64,000 bases of DNA. Source: JAFAXD01 sp963760435. GTDB lineage: Bacteria > Pseudomonadota > Alphaproteobacteria > Rhizobiales > Xanthobacteraceae. The translations under genes were made by a program, and so were the position numbers. The notes beneath the pieces were generated by a model. It saw only the letters and a program-made list of their open reading frames with translations. It searched no databases and was not told the DNA's origin. The stretch is from the NCBI GenBank assembly GCA_963760435.1, contig CAVXDE010000018.1, forward strand, positions 124,001 to 188,000, in the 5' to 3' direction. This document shows positions 44,665 through 53,587 of the stretch, one piece after another. Each line of letters opens with the position of its first letter. Position 1 is the stretch's first letter.

Positions 44665-46365
44665 CTACAAGCTCGGGCGCATCCATTTCTGACCGGCCAG
44701 CGTGATGACGATCAGGATCAGCGTGTACAGCAGACTGATCGAGGCCACGTTCGACCACATGCCGTTATCATAGCTCTCCAGCAGCACGATCGAGAGCACG
44801 CGGGTGCGCGTGGTGTAGAGAAAGAGCGAGGCCGCGAGTTCCCGCACGCTCAACACAAACAGCAGCAACGCGGCCGCGGCGACGCCGCCGCGCACCAACG
44901 GCAGCATCACCCATTTCACGGTTTGCCAGCGGCTGGCACCGGCAACAAATGCCGCATTCTCCAAGTCATCATGGATCTGAATAACGCTCGCCGCGATGGC
45001 TCGATAGCCCTGCGGTACGAACCGGGCCGCAAAGGCGATCACCAGGATCGCAATGGTGCCATAGACCGGCAGCGGAATCGCAAGCCAGGTCCACAGCACG
45101 CCGAGCGCGAGCACGATCGCCGGCAGGGCCAGCGGCACCATGGCGATATATTCAAGCCAGTGACGGCCGGGCAGATCGGTTCGATTGACTGCGTAGGCGA
45201 GCACGAAGAAGAACACGCAGCCGAAGGCTGCCGTCGCGACCGCCGCGATGAGGCTATTGATGAAACCCTCGCGCACCTCGGTGCTGGTAGCGGCTTCGAT
45301 CACGTGTTGCAGGCTGAACTGCGAGATGTCGAGGAATGCAGCCGCGTTGGGAATGAACAGGTTGCTGCGCAGCGACCCTTGCACCAGCGCCCACAACGGT
45401 AACCCGATGGCGATCAGCGCGTAGAGAACGACGAAAGCGGCGGCCACACCGCGCCAGGCTTTCAGGGCGACCGCGCGCTGCGCCAAGCCTTTGCCGGTCA
45501 CCGTGCGATAGTCGGTACCGCCGAGCACGCGCCGCTGGGTATAGACCAAGGCCCACACCGCGACGGTGAGCACAACGCTCAGCGAAGCGGCCTGATTGGG
45601 GTAGCTCGGGATACGCGTCATCATGTTGTAGATTCGCATGGACAGCGTCTCGATCCCGGCCGGGCCACCAAGGATCTGCGGGACCGGAAAGTCTTCGGAG
45701 ATCAGCACGAAGATCAGCAACGCCGCGCCGATCAGGGCCGGACGCACCAACGGGAAGCTGATCATGCGCAAGGTCTGCCCGAGACGCGCGCCGTGCACGG
45801 CGGCTGCTTCCTCCAAATCCGGGTGTACCAAGGTCAATGCGCCGAACAAGAAGATATACGCATAGGGCGCGTAGTAGATGCCCTCGACCAGCGCGATGCC
45901 GGCCAGCGAGCGCATCTCGATGTGGAACGGCAGGCCGAGGTCCCGGAAAATGATATTGAGATAGCCGCTGTAGCCCGCACCGAGCAGCGACCAGGTAACC
46001 GCGGCGACAAGGAGGGAAACGAACAACGGCATGACGCCGGCGAGATGGACGAGCCCTTTCCATGGCACGTCCGTTCGAGCGCCGAGCCACGCCAGGAGCC
46101 CGCCGCAAAACAGAGCAATGACGGTGCCGGATGTGGCCACGATCAATGTATTGAGCGCGGCGGCCCCAACCTCCGGCGCCCAGATGGCGCGGAAGTTGTC
46201 CAAGGTCCAATTCACGTCGCGCTCGCCGGAAAACGGCAGATGGTCCACGAATGCCGCGTAGACAACCATGATGAGCGGTATCACCACCAACACGCCGAGG
46301 ATCGTGAACAGCAACAGCGAGATCGCGCTTTTCGTCAGACCGGGACCGCGTACGACCGCGCTCAT
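44665..46365 (-). CDS. ABC transporter permease, duplicated FbpB-type
   Basis: A 566-residue permease carrying two BPD_transp domains of about 250 residues each, so one chain forms the channel. EAA loops are seen in both halves: EEAAAVHGARLGQTLRMISF (about residue 180-200) and ENAAFVAGASRWQTVKWVML (about 465-485). It follows the ATPase gene by 7 bases and precedes the binding-protein gene by 48 bases. Confidence 0.92.
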   Translation of the reverse strand: MSAVVRGPGLTKSAISLLLFTILGVLVVIPLIMVVYAAFVDHLPFSGERDVNWTLDNFRAIWAPEVGAAALNTLIVATSGTVIALFCGGLLAWLGARTDVPWKGLVHLAGVMPLFVSLLVAAVTWSLLGAGYSGYLNIIFRDLGLPFHIEMRSLAGIALVEGIYYAPYAYIFLFGALTLVHPDLEEAAAVHGARLGQTLRMISFPLVRPALIGAALLIFVLISEDFPVPQILGGPAGIETLSMRIYNMMTRIPSYPNQAASLSVVLTVAVWALVYTQRRVLGGTDYRTVTGKGLAQRAVALKAWRGVAAAFVVLYALIAIGLPLWALVQGSLRSNLFIPNAAAFLDISQFSLQHVIEAATSTEVREGFINSLIAAVATAAFGCVFFFVLAYAVNRTDLPGRHWLEYIAMVPLALPAIVLALGVLWTWLAIPLPVYGTIAILVIAFAARFVPQGYRAIAASVIQIHDDLENAAFVAGASRWQTVKWVMLPLVRGGVAAAALLLFVLSVRELAASLFLYTTRTRVLSIVLLESYDNGMWSNVASISLLYTLILIVITLAGQKWMRPSL

Positions 46366-46372
46366 GACTGAC

Positions 46373-47455
46373 CTAGATGCTCGGCAACACGTGAATGGCG
46401 TGCGGCGGAAAGCTGAGCGTCACGCGCGCGCCCAGTTTAATCTCCGCCGAGATCTTGTTGCTGAAGATCTCGAACACATCGCCCGCATCGGCTCGCACCC
46501 GGTATTGCATGAACGAGCCCATGAAGCTCGCGAGCATGACCTCGCCCAAGAGCGTATTGTCCGGCCTGCTCGCGTCGGCCGCATCCGGAGCGATGCCGAT
46601 GTCTTGCGGACGGACGCAGGCGAACATCTCACCCGCATCGGGTGCGGGGCCGGCGGCGCGCAGCACGGTGCCGCTCGCCATGGCGATCTCCAGTCCGTCT
46701 TCCACGCGTTTGCAGGCATCGATGCGGAAAATATTGCTGTAACCGAGGAAGTCCGCGACCGTGCTTGAGGCAGGCCGGGAGTAGATCGAGACCGGGTCGG
46801 CCGCTTGCAGCAAAGCGCCGTGATGCATCACCGCGATCTGGTCAGCGAGCGCCAGTGCTTCATGTTGATCATGGGTGACGTAGACGCTGGTGATGCGAAA
46901 CTGCGTCTGCAATTCGCGCAATTGCACCCGCAATCGATCGCGCAAGCGCGCATCCAAGTTGCTGAGCGGTTCATCGAACAGCAGCGCAGCCGGACGCATC
47001 ACGAGGCTGCGCGCCAGCGCCACCCGCTGCATCTGGCCACCGCTCAGGGTCGAGGCGCCTCGCGCCGCCAGCTCAGCAAGGCCCACTTGCGCGAGCATCT
47101 CGTTGACCCGCGCTGCGATCTCCTCGCGCGGCAGATTCTTCACCCGCAGCGGGAAAGCCACATTGTCGAACACTGACATGTGCGGCCAGATCGCGTAGGA
47201 CTGGAACACCATGCCGACGTTGCGCTGATTGATCGGTACGTCGACCTGGCCGTCGAACACCGTGCGACCGCCGATCGTGATCGTCCCGGCATCCGGCCGC
47301 TCCAGCCCGGCGATGCAGCGCATCGTCGTGGTCTTGCCACAACCTGATGGCCCGAGCAGCACCAGCATGGCCCCGTCCGGAACCGCAAGCGTGAGGTCGT
47401 TCACCGCCGCGATGCCGGCGAACGACTTCTTCAGGTTCTGGATGGTGATGCTCAT
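46373..47455 (-). CDS. ABC transporter ATP-binding protein (FbpC/PotA type)
   Basis: An ATPase of 360 residues. Walker A LLGPSGCGKTTTMR, signature LSGGQMQRVALARSLV, Walker B ALLFDEPLSNLDARLR, and a C-terminal TOBE domain (about residues 270-360). The ATG at 47455 (MSITIQNLKKSF) is the family-like start; a GTG at 47479 would add eight residues. Neither has a strong ribosome-binding site. It is the first gene of the transporter-synthetase-MFS operon. Confidence 0.92.
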   Translation of the reverse strand: MSITIQNLKKSFAGIAAVNDLTLAVPDGAMLVLLGPSGCGKTTTMRCIAGLERPDAGTITIGGRTVFDGQVDVPINQRNVGMVFQSYAIWPHMSVFDNVAFPLRVKNLPREEIAARVNEMLAQVGLAELAARGASTLSGGQMQRVALARSLVMRPAALLFDEPLSNLDARLRDRLRVQLRELQTQFRITSVYVTHDQHEALALADQIAVMHHGALLQAADPVSIYSRPASSTVADFLGYSNIFRIDACKRVEDGLEIAMASGTVLRAAGPAPDAGEMFACVRPQDIGIAPDAADASRPDNTLLGEVMLASFMGSFMQYRVRADAGDVFEIFSNKISAEIKLGARVTLSFPPHAIHVLPSI

Positions 47456-47537
47456 CGGCGGAGGGCCGCGATCATTCACGAGCCGACGGCGATGAGCAAT
47501 TGATCATCTGTGGGAATGACTGGCCATCCTTCGAGCG

Positions 47538-48035
47538 TCAATCAGGATCCGCCGCGAGCGCTCGCGCTTCAATCTCCTTGGCTTGCGGGTACTCGACAAA
47601 AATATTGTTCACCCCATGCTGATCGGGTGTCTCGCCTGCGGCGACGAGTGGCACCGCGCCCACTGCGAGCGATGGATCGCCAGTCAGGCTCGGCGTGTGC
47701 GTTTCCAGCATGGTGCAGCCGCTCTCGGCGCGCACCCACGTCCAGTGGATCTCGTTGCGTGGAACCCGCACGATGTCGCCTTTACGGCACCGGAACCCGT
47801 CCTTGCCGATGAAAAACCAAATCTCACCGTCGAGCACATAGTTGAACTGCTCGGAATCGTGCCAGTGCGGGCGCGAGTGATAGCCCTTCTGCCGCGCAGC
47901 GATCATCATGCCGGTGTCGGTACCATAGACCATGCGCACGTCGATCTCCGACGGTTTTTCCTGGCTCGGCGGCGCGACCTTGAACGGGGGCACGTCGGCG
48001 ATGTTCATGCGATAGGGTGTTTTGACGGCGGGCAT
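47538..48035 (-). CDS. Cupin domain protein
   Basis: A 165-residue single-cupin protein. Motif 1 is seen as HSRPHWHDSEQFNYVLDGEI (about residues 53-72), with the HxH and Glu/Gln metal ligands, and motif 2 as GDIVRVPRNEIHWTWV. The ATG at 48035 follows AAGGAG at good spacing; a GTG one codon upstream is less likely. It lies 83 bases upstream of the ABC ATPase gene on the same strand and may be the first gene of that operon. Substrate unknown. Confidence 0.85.
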   Translation of the reverse strand: MPAVKTPYRMNIADVPPFKVAPPSQEKPSEIDVRMVYGTDTGMMIAARQKGYHSRPHWHDSEQFNYVLDGEIWFFIGKDGFRCRKGDIVRVPRNEIHWTWVRAESGCTMLETHTPSLTGDPSLAVGAVPLVAAGETPDQHGVNNIFVEYPQAKEIEARALAADPD

Positions 48036-48148
48036 CACGGTCTCCTTGTTGGCGCATGTTGATTATACCGGCAGAGAGTGCTTGGAAACACACAGAGCTG
48101 GTGCGCAGCTGGCATTCCCCCTTCCTGCGATGAAAGTCGAACAGCATC

Positions 48149-49066
48149 GTGAGTACAGTTGACGAGCCGGCCGAAGAAATCGTTGTTCCCTCACCCGAAG
48201 CCGTCGTTGATCTACGAATGTCCGATGGCGCGCCGATCAGGTTGCGCCGCTATGGGAACGGCGCGGTACGGCTGCTGCTAAGCCACGGCAACGGGCTTGC
48301 GATCAATGCGTACACGCCCTTCTGGGAGCCGCTGATCGATGATTTCGAGCTGGTGGCGTTCGACATTCGCAACCACGGCGAAAATCCGTTGCATGATCCA
48401 CAGCAGCACAACTGGCCGCGGATCACGCAAGACATCGGCGAGATCTTCGCAGGTACGCAGCGGCACTTCGGCGCCAAGCCAACGGTCGGCGCGTTTCACT
48501 CGCTATCAGCGGTCGCGACGCTGCTCAACGCCGTTGCCGGTGGTCCGGCTTGGCATGCGCTCGTGCTGTTCGATCCGCCGATCTTCCCGCCGTCCGGTCA
48601 TCCGGTGCAGCCGGCACAGATCGCCGACATGGAGGATTTGACGCGGCGCGCCACCGGCCGGCCGGTCGCTTACCGCAGCCCTGAGCAGTTCGCGGCGCAA
48701 TTGCTGCAGCGGCGCGCATTCAGCCGGTGGGTTCCGGGCGCGCACCTTCTGTTTGCGCAATCAACCTTGCGGCCGGGACCGAACGGCGACTGGATCCTGT
48801 GCTGCCCGCGCGAACTCGAAGCGCATATGTTTGCCACCAACAACGATCCGACGCTGTGGGCGAAATTACCAAGCGTCACGATCCCGATGATGATTATCGG
48901 CGCTGATGCCGATGACCCGAACGCCGGGCCACCGGCGCGCATCAGCCGCGCGGTCCACGACGAGCTTGGCATCGCATACGCTGGTATTCCGAACACCACG
49001 CATTTCCTACAGACCGAGCAGCCAGCCGCGTGCAGAGAGGCATTGCGCACGTTTCTGCAGCGGTGA
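48149..49066 (+). CDS. Alpha/beta hydrolase
   Basis: A 305-residue alpha/beta-hydrolase fold protein starting at a GTG. The oxyanion region is LLLSHGNGLAINAYTPFWEP, strand-loop LVAFDIRNHGENPLHD, and the nucleophile Ser lies in VGAFHSLSAVATLLNA, an SxSxS-like elbow replacing GxSxG. The acid is probably in MMIIGADADDPNAG and the His in IPNTTHFLQTEQP. There is no signal peptide, so it is cytoplasmic. It is divergent from the cupin gene and 78 bases before an MFS gene. Confidence 0.88.
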   Translation: MSTVDEPAEEIVVPSPEAVVDLRMSDGAPIRLRRYGNGAVRLLLSHGNGLAINAYTPFWEPLIDDFELVAFDIRNHGENPLHDPQQHNWPRITQDIGEIFAGTQRHFGAKPTVGAFHSLSAVATLLNAVAGGPAWHALVLFDPPIFPPSGHPVQPAQIADMEDLTRRATGRPVAYRSPEQFAAQLLQRRAFSRWVPGAHLLFAQSTLRPGPNGDWILCCPRELEAHMFATNNDPTLWAKLPSVTIPMMIIGADADDPNAGPPARISRAVHDELGIAYAGIPNTTHFLQTEQPAACREALRTFLQR

Positions 49067-49144
49067 GACTAGCTTTATCGGTTGGAACTCCTGCTATGCT
49101 TCGGCAACCAAAACGCAAGCCGATAATTGCCGTGGGAGGACAAC

Positions 49145-50476
49145 ATGGCTGTGAGTGCCATCGACCGCACGCCTTGGTGGAATTCGCTCAGCCGGGCGCA
49201 ATGGAACACGCTGCTCGCATCCAACCTCGGCTGGCTGTTCGACGGCTATGAGACCTATGCGCTGATCATCACGGTCGGCGTGGCGCTGCGGCAGCTGCTG
49301 GAGCCCGCGCAATTCGCGCAGATCCCGTTCTACGCCGGACTGGTGATCGCGCTGACCTTGCTCGGCTGGGGCGTCGGCGGGCTGATCGCCGGAGTGCTCA
49401 CCGATTATCTCGGACGCAAGCGCACCATGATCCTGGCCATTGCGGCCTATTCGGTGATGACCGGGCTTTCGGCTTTCGCCTGGAACTGGGAATCGTTTGC
49501 GGTCCTGCGCTTCCTGGTCGGCGTCGCCATCGGCTCCGAATGGGTCACGGGCGCTTCGATTGTCGCCGAGCTGTGGCCCGATCGCGCCCGCGGCAAGGGT
49601 GTCGGGCTGATGCAATGCGGGCTTGGGATCGGGTTCTTCCTCGCTTCGTTCGTGTGGCTGTTCATCGGCCCGCTCGGGCCGAGCGCCTGGCGCTACATGT
49701 TCCTGCTTGGCGTGCTGCCGGCGCTGCTCACACTTTGGGTGCGGCGCACGATCCCTGAGTCGCCTTTGTGGGAGGGCGTGAACGAGCGGCGGCAGGCAGC
49801 CCTGGCCCGTAAACGCAGTGGGGAGGCGCTGGCGGCTCAGGATCAGGCGCTGGCGCGCTTCACCATGGCCGATCTCTTTGTTGATCCGGAAGTGCGCCGG
49901 CGCGTCATCTTGGCGTTCCTGATGTCGCTTGCGACGACGTTCGCCTTCTGGGGCATCTCGACCTGGGTGCCGCCCTACATTTCCGGCATCGCGGCGAGCG
50001 CGGGCCTCCCCGCTCCGCAATGGGCGAGCTACGCGGGCATGGCCTACAATGGCGCGTCGATCATCGGCTACGCTGGCTTCGGCTTCCTCGCCGATGCCTT
50101 CGGACGCAAGCCCGTCACGCTGTTCTACGTCGCAGCGGCGCTCATCACCGTGCCGGTGATGTTTCTCTTCACCCACGACCTTGGCATGCTGCTGGTCATG
50201 GCGGGCCTGCTCGGGGTGTTCGTCTCCGGGCAGTACACCTGGATGTCGGCGTGGTTGCCGGAGCTCTTTCCGACGCGCATGCGGGCGACCGCGGCCGGCT
50301 TCGTGTTCAACATGCCGCGCCTGATCGCCTGGGTCGGCCCGTTGATCTCCGGCTGGATCATCGCCAATTTCGGCGGCTTCGGCCGGGCTGCAACCGCCGT
50401 CAGCCTGATCTATATCATCAGCCTTGCGGCGGCTCCGTTCTTGCCTGAAACCAACGGCAAGCCGCTGCCGGACTAG
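49145..50476 (+). CDS. MFS transporter (metabolite:H+ symporter)
   Basis: A 443-residue major facilitator. The ATG at 49145 follows GGGAGGACAAC. Signatures are ASNLGWLFDGYETYALIITV (TM1), GVLTDYLGRKRTMILAIAAY, AIGSEWVTGASIVAELWPDR (TM4-5), FLADAFGRKPVTLFYVAAAL and LPELFPTRMRATAAGFVFN. It is similar to aromatic-acid and organic-acid symporters. It is followed 12 bases later by the FAD-binding protein gene, suggesting that the imported compound is the flavoenzyme substrate. Confidence 0.9.
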   Translation: MAVSAIDRTPWWNSLSRAQWNTLLASNLGWLFDGYETYALIITVGVALRQLLEPAQFAQIPFYAGLVIALTLLGWGVGGLIAGVLTDYLGRKRTMILAIAAYSVMTGLSAFAWNWESFAVLRFLVGVAIGSEWVTGASIVAELWPDRARGKGVGLMQCGLGIGFFLASFVWLFIGPLGPSAWRYMFLLGVLPALLTLWVRRTIPESPLWEGVNERRQAALARKRSGEALAAQDQALARFTMADLFVDPEVRRRVILAFLMSLATTFAFWGISTWVPPYISGIAASAGLPAPQWASYAGMAYNGASIIGYAGFGFLADAFGRKPVTLFYVAAALITVPVMFLFTHDLGMLLVMAGLLGVFVSGQYTWMSAWLPELFPTRMRATAAGFVFNMPRLIAWVGPLISGWIIANFGGFGRAATAVSLIYIISLAAAPFLPETNGKPLPD

Positions 50477-50488
50477 ACGGGAGAATTG

Positions 50489-52180
50489 ATGCGTTCCGAC
50501 GTAATGCGCGTCGAAACCGACGTGCTGGTGATCGGCTCCGGTGCAGCCGGCATGTACGCGGCGATCGAGGCTGCGCGCGCGGGCTGTCATGTGCTCATGC
50601 TCGACCGCAGCCTGATCGGGCGCGGCGGGGCGACCGTGATGGCGCAGATGACCGTCGCGGTAGCGCTCGGCGCGGAAACGCCGGACCATTGGACGCATCA
50701 CCTCAACGATACGCTCACCGCGGGGCGCGGGCTCTGCAATGCCGACCTTGCCCAGCTTCTGTGCCAGGAGGGGCCGGCCTGTATTTCCGAAATGGACCAG
50801 TGGGGCGTCGGCTGGGCGCGGCATGATGGCCACATCGCGCAAACCATGGCGCCCGGTCATGATCGCCCGCGCTGCGTCTATGTGGATTTTCTCAGTACCG
50901 GCCCGGCCGTGTCGAAAACCCTGCGCACAGTCGTCAACCGCACGAGCGGCATCCGCAAGGCGGGCGACCTCTGCGTGGTCGACCTGGCGCGCGCCGGCGA
51001 TGAGATCACGGGTGCTGTCGCGCTGCATCTCGGCACGGGCGACGCTGTTGTCATCTCGGCGAAGGCGACCGTGCTGGCGACCGGCGGGCTCACTCGGCTT
51101 TATGCGCGCAACAGTGCTTCCGCCAACATGGGCGGCGACGGTTATGCGCTGGCGCTGCGCGCCGGTGCCCCATTGATCGACATGGAGTTCGTGCAGTTCT
51201 TCCCGATCGGCCACTTGGCGCCGCGGCTGATCGGCATGGACCCGATCATGTGGGATCCGTTCCGCTATAAGCTGGGCGGGCGTCTGCTCAATGGCCGCAT
51301 GGAGGAATTCACCTCACGCTATGGCTCAGACGAGGACGGCAAGTACGTCCTCACCCGCGATCTTGCGAGCTATGCAATCCTCAAGGAAGTCGAAGCGGGA
51401 CGCGGCTCGCCGCACGGCGGCGCCTACCTGAGCTTTCAGCATTGTTCCGAGGCGGAGCTGCGCGGCGCCTTCGGCCCGGTGATTGATCGCTTGGCCACCA
51501 ACAATATCGATCTCACAAAGATGCCGATCGAAGTGGCGCCGATTGCGCACTATCACATGGGTGGCGCTGTGGCCGACGCCCGCATGGCAACGGCCTTATC
51601 CGGATTGTTTGTTGCGGGCGAAGTGGTTGGTGGCGCCAACGGCGCCAATCGACTCTCCGGCAACGCCATCACCGAGGCGCTGGTTTTTGGCCGGCGTGCC
51701 GGGCGCAGCGCAGCCGACCATGCACGGCAAGCGAAGCGGAGCGCCGACAACACCGGTCGCGCGGCGCTCGATCTGATCACGGTCGCCGGGCCGGACCGCG
51801 ACCTCAACACGGCCGCGATGCTCGCCAGCTTACAGGCGACCATGCAGCGCGATGTCGCCACCTTGCGCAGCCAAGCGACACTGACGCGCGCACTGAAGCA
51901 GATCAACGAGCTGAACCTGGAGCTGGGCGAGCATCCACCCGGCCCAGCAGGCGCATTCGATCTGCGTCGGCTGGACTGGTTCGACCTGCGCAACATGCTG
52001 CTGGTCGCCCGCACCGTCACGCAGGCCGCGATCGCGCGTACCGAGAGCCGCGGCGCCCATCAGCGCGAAGATTATCCCGAGATGGATCCCGGTTGGACCA
52101 TCAACCAGGTGGCGCGCCTGCACGATGGCGAGCTCACGCTCAGCGCGGCACCCACAACCCGACTTGCGGCCGCGCAATGA
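50489..52180 (+). CDS. FAD-binding protein, fumarate reductase/succinate dehydrogenase flavoprotein-like
   Basis: A 563-residue flavoprotein of the FrdA/SdhA/L-aspartate oxidase family. The dinucleotide motif is VLVIGSGAAGMYAAIEAARA (about residues 13-32), followed by GGATVMAQM. The central TVLATGGLTRLYARNSASAN, the active-site-like MEFVQFFPIGH, HYHMGGAVADARMATALSGL (about 350-370) and ANRLSGNAITEALVFGRRAG are all family features. The C-terminal helical domain ends normally. The ATG at 50489 follows GGGAGAA; its stop overlaps the next gene by 4 bases. It may oxidise or reduce an organic acid with electrons from or to the 2Fe-2S partner; no membrane anchor genes are present. Confidence 0.87.
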   Translation: MRSDVMRVETDVLVIGSGAAGMYAAIEAARAGCHVLMLDRSLIGRGGATVMAQMTVAVALGAETPDHWTHHLNDTLTAGRGLCNADLAQLLCQEGPACISEMDQWGVGWARHDGHIAQTMAPGHDRPRCVYVDFLSTGPAVSKTLRTVVNRTSGIRKAGDLCVVDLARAGDEITGAVALHLGTGDAVVISAKATVLATGGLTRLYARNSASANMGGDGYALALRAGAPLIDMEFVQFFPIGHLAPRLIGMDPIMWDPFRYKLGGRLLNGRMEEFTSRYGSDEDGKYVLTRDLASYAILKEVEAGRGSPHGGAYLSFQHCSEAELRGAFGPVIDRLATNNIDLTKMPIEVAPIAHYHMGGAVADARMATALSGLFVAGEVVGGANGANRLSGNAITEALVFGRRAGRSAADHARQAKRSADNTGRAALDLITVAGPDRDLNTAAMLASLQATMQRDVATLRSQATLTRALKQINELNLELGEHPPGPAGAFDLRRLDWFDLRNMLLVARTVTQAAIARTESRGAHQREDYPEMDPGWTINQVARLHDGELTLSAAPTTRLAAAQ

Positions 52181-52518
52181 GCGACACCGCGTTGCTCAAA
52201 ATCTGGCGCGGGCTCGACCCGAAACACGGCCGCTGGGAAACCCATGCGGTCCCCTTCGAACCGGGCCAATCGGTCCTCGACGGCCTGCGCTGGATCCGCG
52301 TCAACCGCGATCCCTCGCTTGCCATTCGGTTTTCCTGCATCAACGCCAACGCCTGCAAGGAGTGCATGATCGAGCTTGACGGCAAGACCGTCTATGCCTG
52401 TACGGCGCGGCTCGAGCCTCGCCAGATGGTGCTGGCGCCGCTATCAAACAAAACCCTGGTGCGTGACCTCGTCACCGAGATCGCCCCACCTGCGGAACGC
52501 TTTCGACCCTCATCCTGA
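52177..52518 (+). CDS. 2Fe-2S ferredoxin-fold protein (SdhB/FrdB N-domain only)
   Basis: A 113-residue protein equal to the N-terminal [2Fe-2S] domain of SdhB/FrdB: LKIWRGLDPKHGRWETHAVP, VLDGLRWI, and cysteines in SCINANACKECMIELDGKTV followed by YACTARLE, matching the C-x6-C-x2-C ... C pattern. The C-terminal [3Fe-4S]/[4Fe-4S] domain is missing. The last residues and stop codon (TCATCCTGA) fall inside a dispersed repeat (52509-52630), so the 3' end may have been replaced. Overlaps the flavoprotein gene by 4 bases. Confidence 0.8.
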   Translation: MSDTALLKIWRGLDPKHGRWETHAVPFEPGQSVLDGLRWIRVNRDPSLAIRFSCINANACKECMIELDGKTVYACTARLEPRQMVLAPLSNKTLVRDLVTEIAPPAERFRPSS

Positions 52519-52630
52519 GGAGCCCGAGCGAAGCGAGGGCGTCTCGAAGGATGGCCACAAACAACAGCTTTCATTGTGGCCATCCTTCGAGACGCATCCG
52601 CGCTGATGCGCGGATGCTCCTCAGGATGAG
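52509..52630. repeat. CTCATCCTGAGGAGC palindromic repeat, copy 2
   Basis: A 122-base element from CTCATCCTGAGGAGC to GCTCCTCAGGATGAG with inner arms GTCTCGAAGGATGGCC and GGCCATCCTTCGAGACGC. It is the same family as 16976-17100. Its first ten bases form the end of the 2Fe-2S gene. Confidence 0.9.
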
Positions 52631-52661
52631 GGTCCGAAGTACTAACTAACCGAGGCTTTGC

Positions 52662-53585
52662 ATGAAAATCGCAGTCCCTGATCTGATCTCCAACTCGTAT
52701 TTCCCGGCTGTCGCGGCAGCCGAGCTCGGCTTCTTCGCCAAGGAGGGGCTGGACCTTTCCGTTGAGCTGATCTTTCCGGTCGACAAGGCCTATCGCGCGT
52801 TGCGCGACGGCGAGGTTGAGTTTGTTGCGGGATCCGCGCACTCGGCGCTGGCCGCATTTCCGAACTGGCACGGCGGCAAGCTCATCTGCGCCCAGGCGCA
52901 GGGCATGTACTGGTTCCTGGTGATGCATACCGACCTCGCTCCGAAACGCGGCGAGATCGATATCGTCAAGGGCCGCAGCATCGGCGCGGCGCCGTGGGTG
53001 GACATGGGGCTGCGCCGTCTGCTGATCGCAGCCGGGATCGATCTCGCGCGCGACGACGTGCGCATCGCGCCGGTCCCGGGCGCGGTGGGCACGACCGTCA
53101 ACTTCGGACTGACCGCCGCCAAGGCGCTGGAAGAGCGCAAGATCGACGGCTTCTGGGCCAACGGCATGGGGGCCGAAGTGGCCGTCCGCCGTGGCGTCGG
53201 CCGCGTTGTGCTCGACGTGCGCCGCGGCGACGGGCCAAAATCCGCGTTCAATTTCACCATGGCATCGATCGCCACAAGCGATGCGTTGATCGGGCGCGCG
53301 CCCGAAGCGGTGGCCGGCGCGGTACGCGCGATCGTCAACACACAGGCGGCGCTGCGCCAGAACGTCGAGCTTGCCGGCGAGGTTGGACGCAAGGTCTTTC
53401 CGCCCGATGCAGCCGCGCTGATCACCGAGCTGATCCGCCGCGACCTGCCGTTCTACGACGCGACGATCTCACCGGAGTTTGTGGCGGGGATGAACCAGTT
53501 CGCGCGCGACGTTGGAATTCTGGAGCACGACGTGCGCTACGAGGATGTGGTCGCGACGCAGTTCAAGGAGCTTTGGCGGCGGTAA
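52662..53585 (+). CDS. NMT1/THI5-like substrate-binding protein without signal peptide
   Basis: A 307-residue type II binding protein of the NMT1/SsuA/TauA group: NSYFPAVAAAELGFFAKEGL, YRALRDGEVEFVAGSAHSAL, AAPWVDMGLRRLLIAAGIDL and EERKIDGFWANGMGAEVAVR. It begins directly with the first strand (MKIAVPDLIS), with no Sec or Tat signal and no room for one upstream, because the repeat and the 2Fe-2S gene lie there. No ABC permease or ATPase is adjacent. A cytoplasmic ligand-binding or enzymatic role is therefore possible. Confidence 0.85.
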   Translation: MKIAVPDLISNSYFPAVAAAELGFFAKEGLDLSVELIFPVDKAYRALRDGEVEFVAGSAHSALAAFPNWHGGKLICAQAQGMYWFLVMHTDLAPKRGEIDIVKGRSIGAAPWVDMGLRRLLIAAGIDLARDDVRIAPVPGAVGTTVNFGLTAAKALEERKIDGFWANGMGAEVAVRRGVGRVVLDVRRGDGPKSAFNFTMASIATSDALIGRAPEAVAGAVRAIVNTQAALRQNVELAGEVGRKVFPPDAAALITELIRRDLPFYDATISPEFVAGMNQFARDVGILEHDVRYEDVVATQFKELWRR

Positions 53586-53587
53586 GC

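Noticed and set aside
49094..51214. Long minus-strand open frame of 706 codons opposite the MFS and flavoprotein genes
   Set aside because: It is antisense to two clear genes, is Arg/His/Asp-rich with no recognisable domain, and is the expected mirror of G+C-rich codon use.
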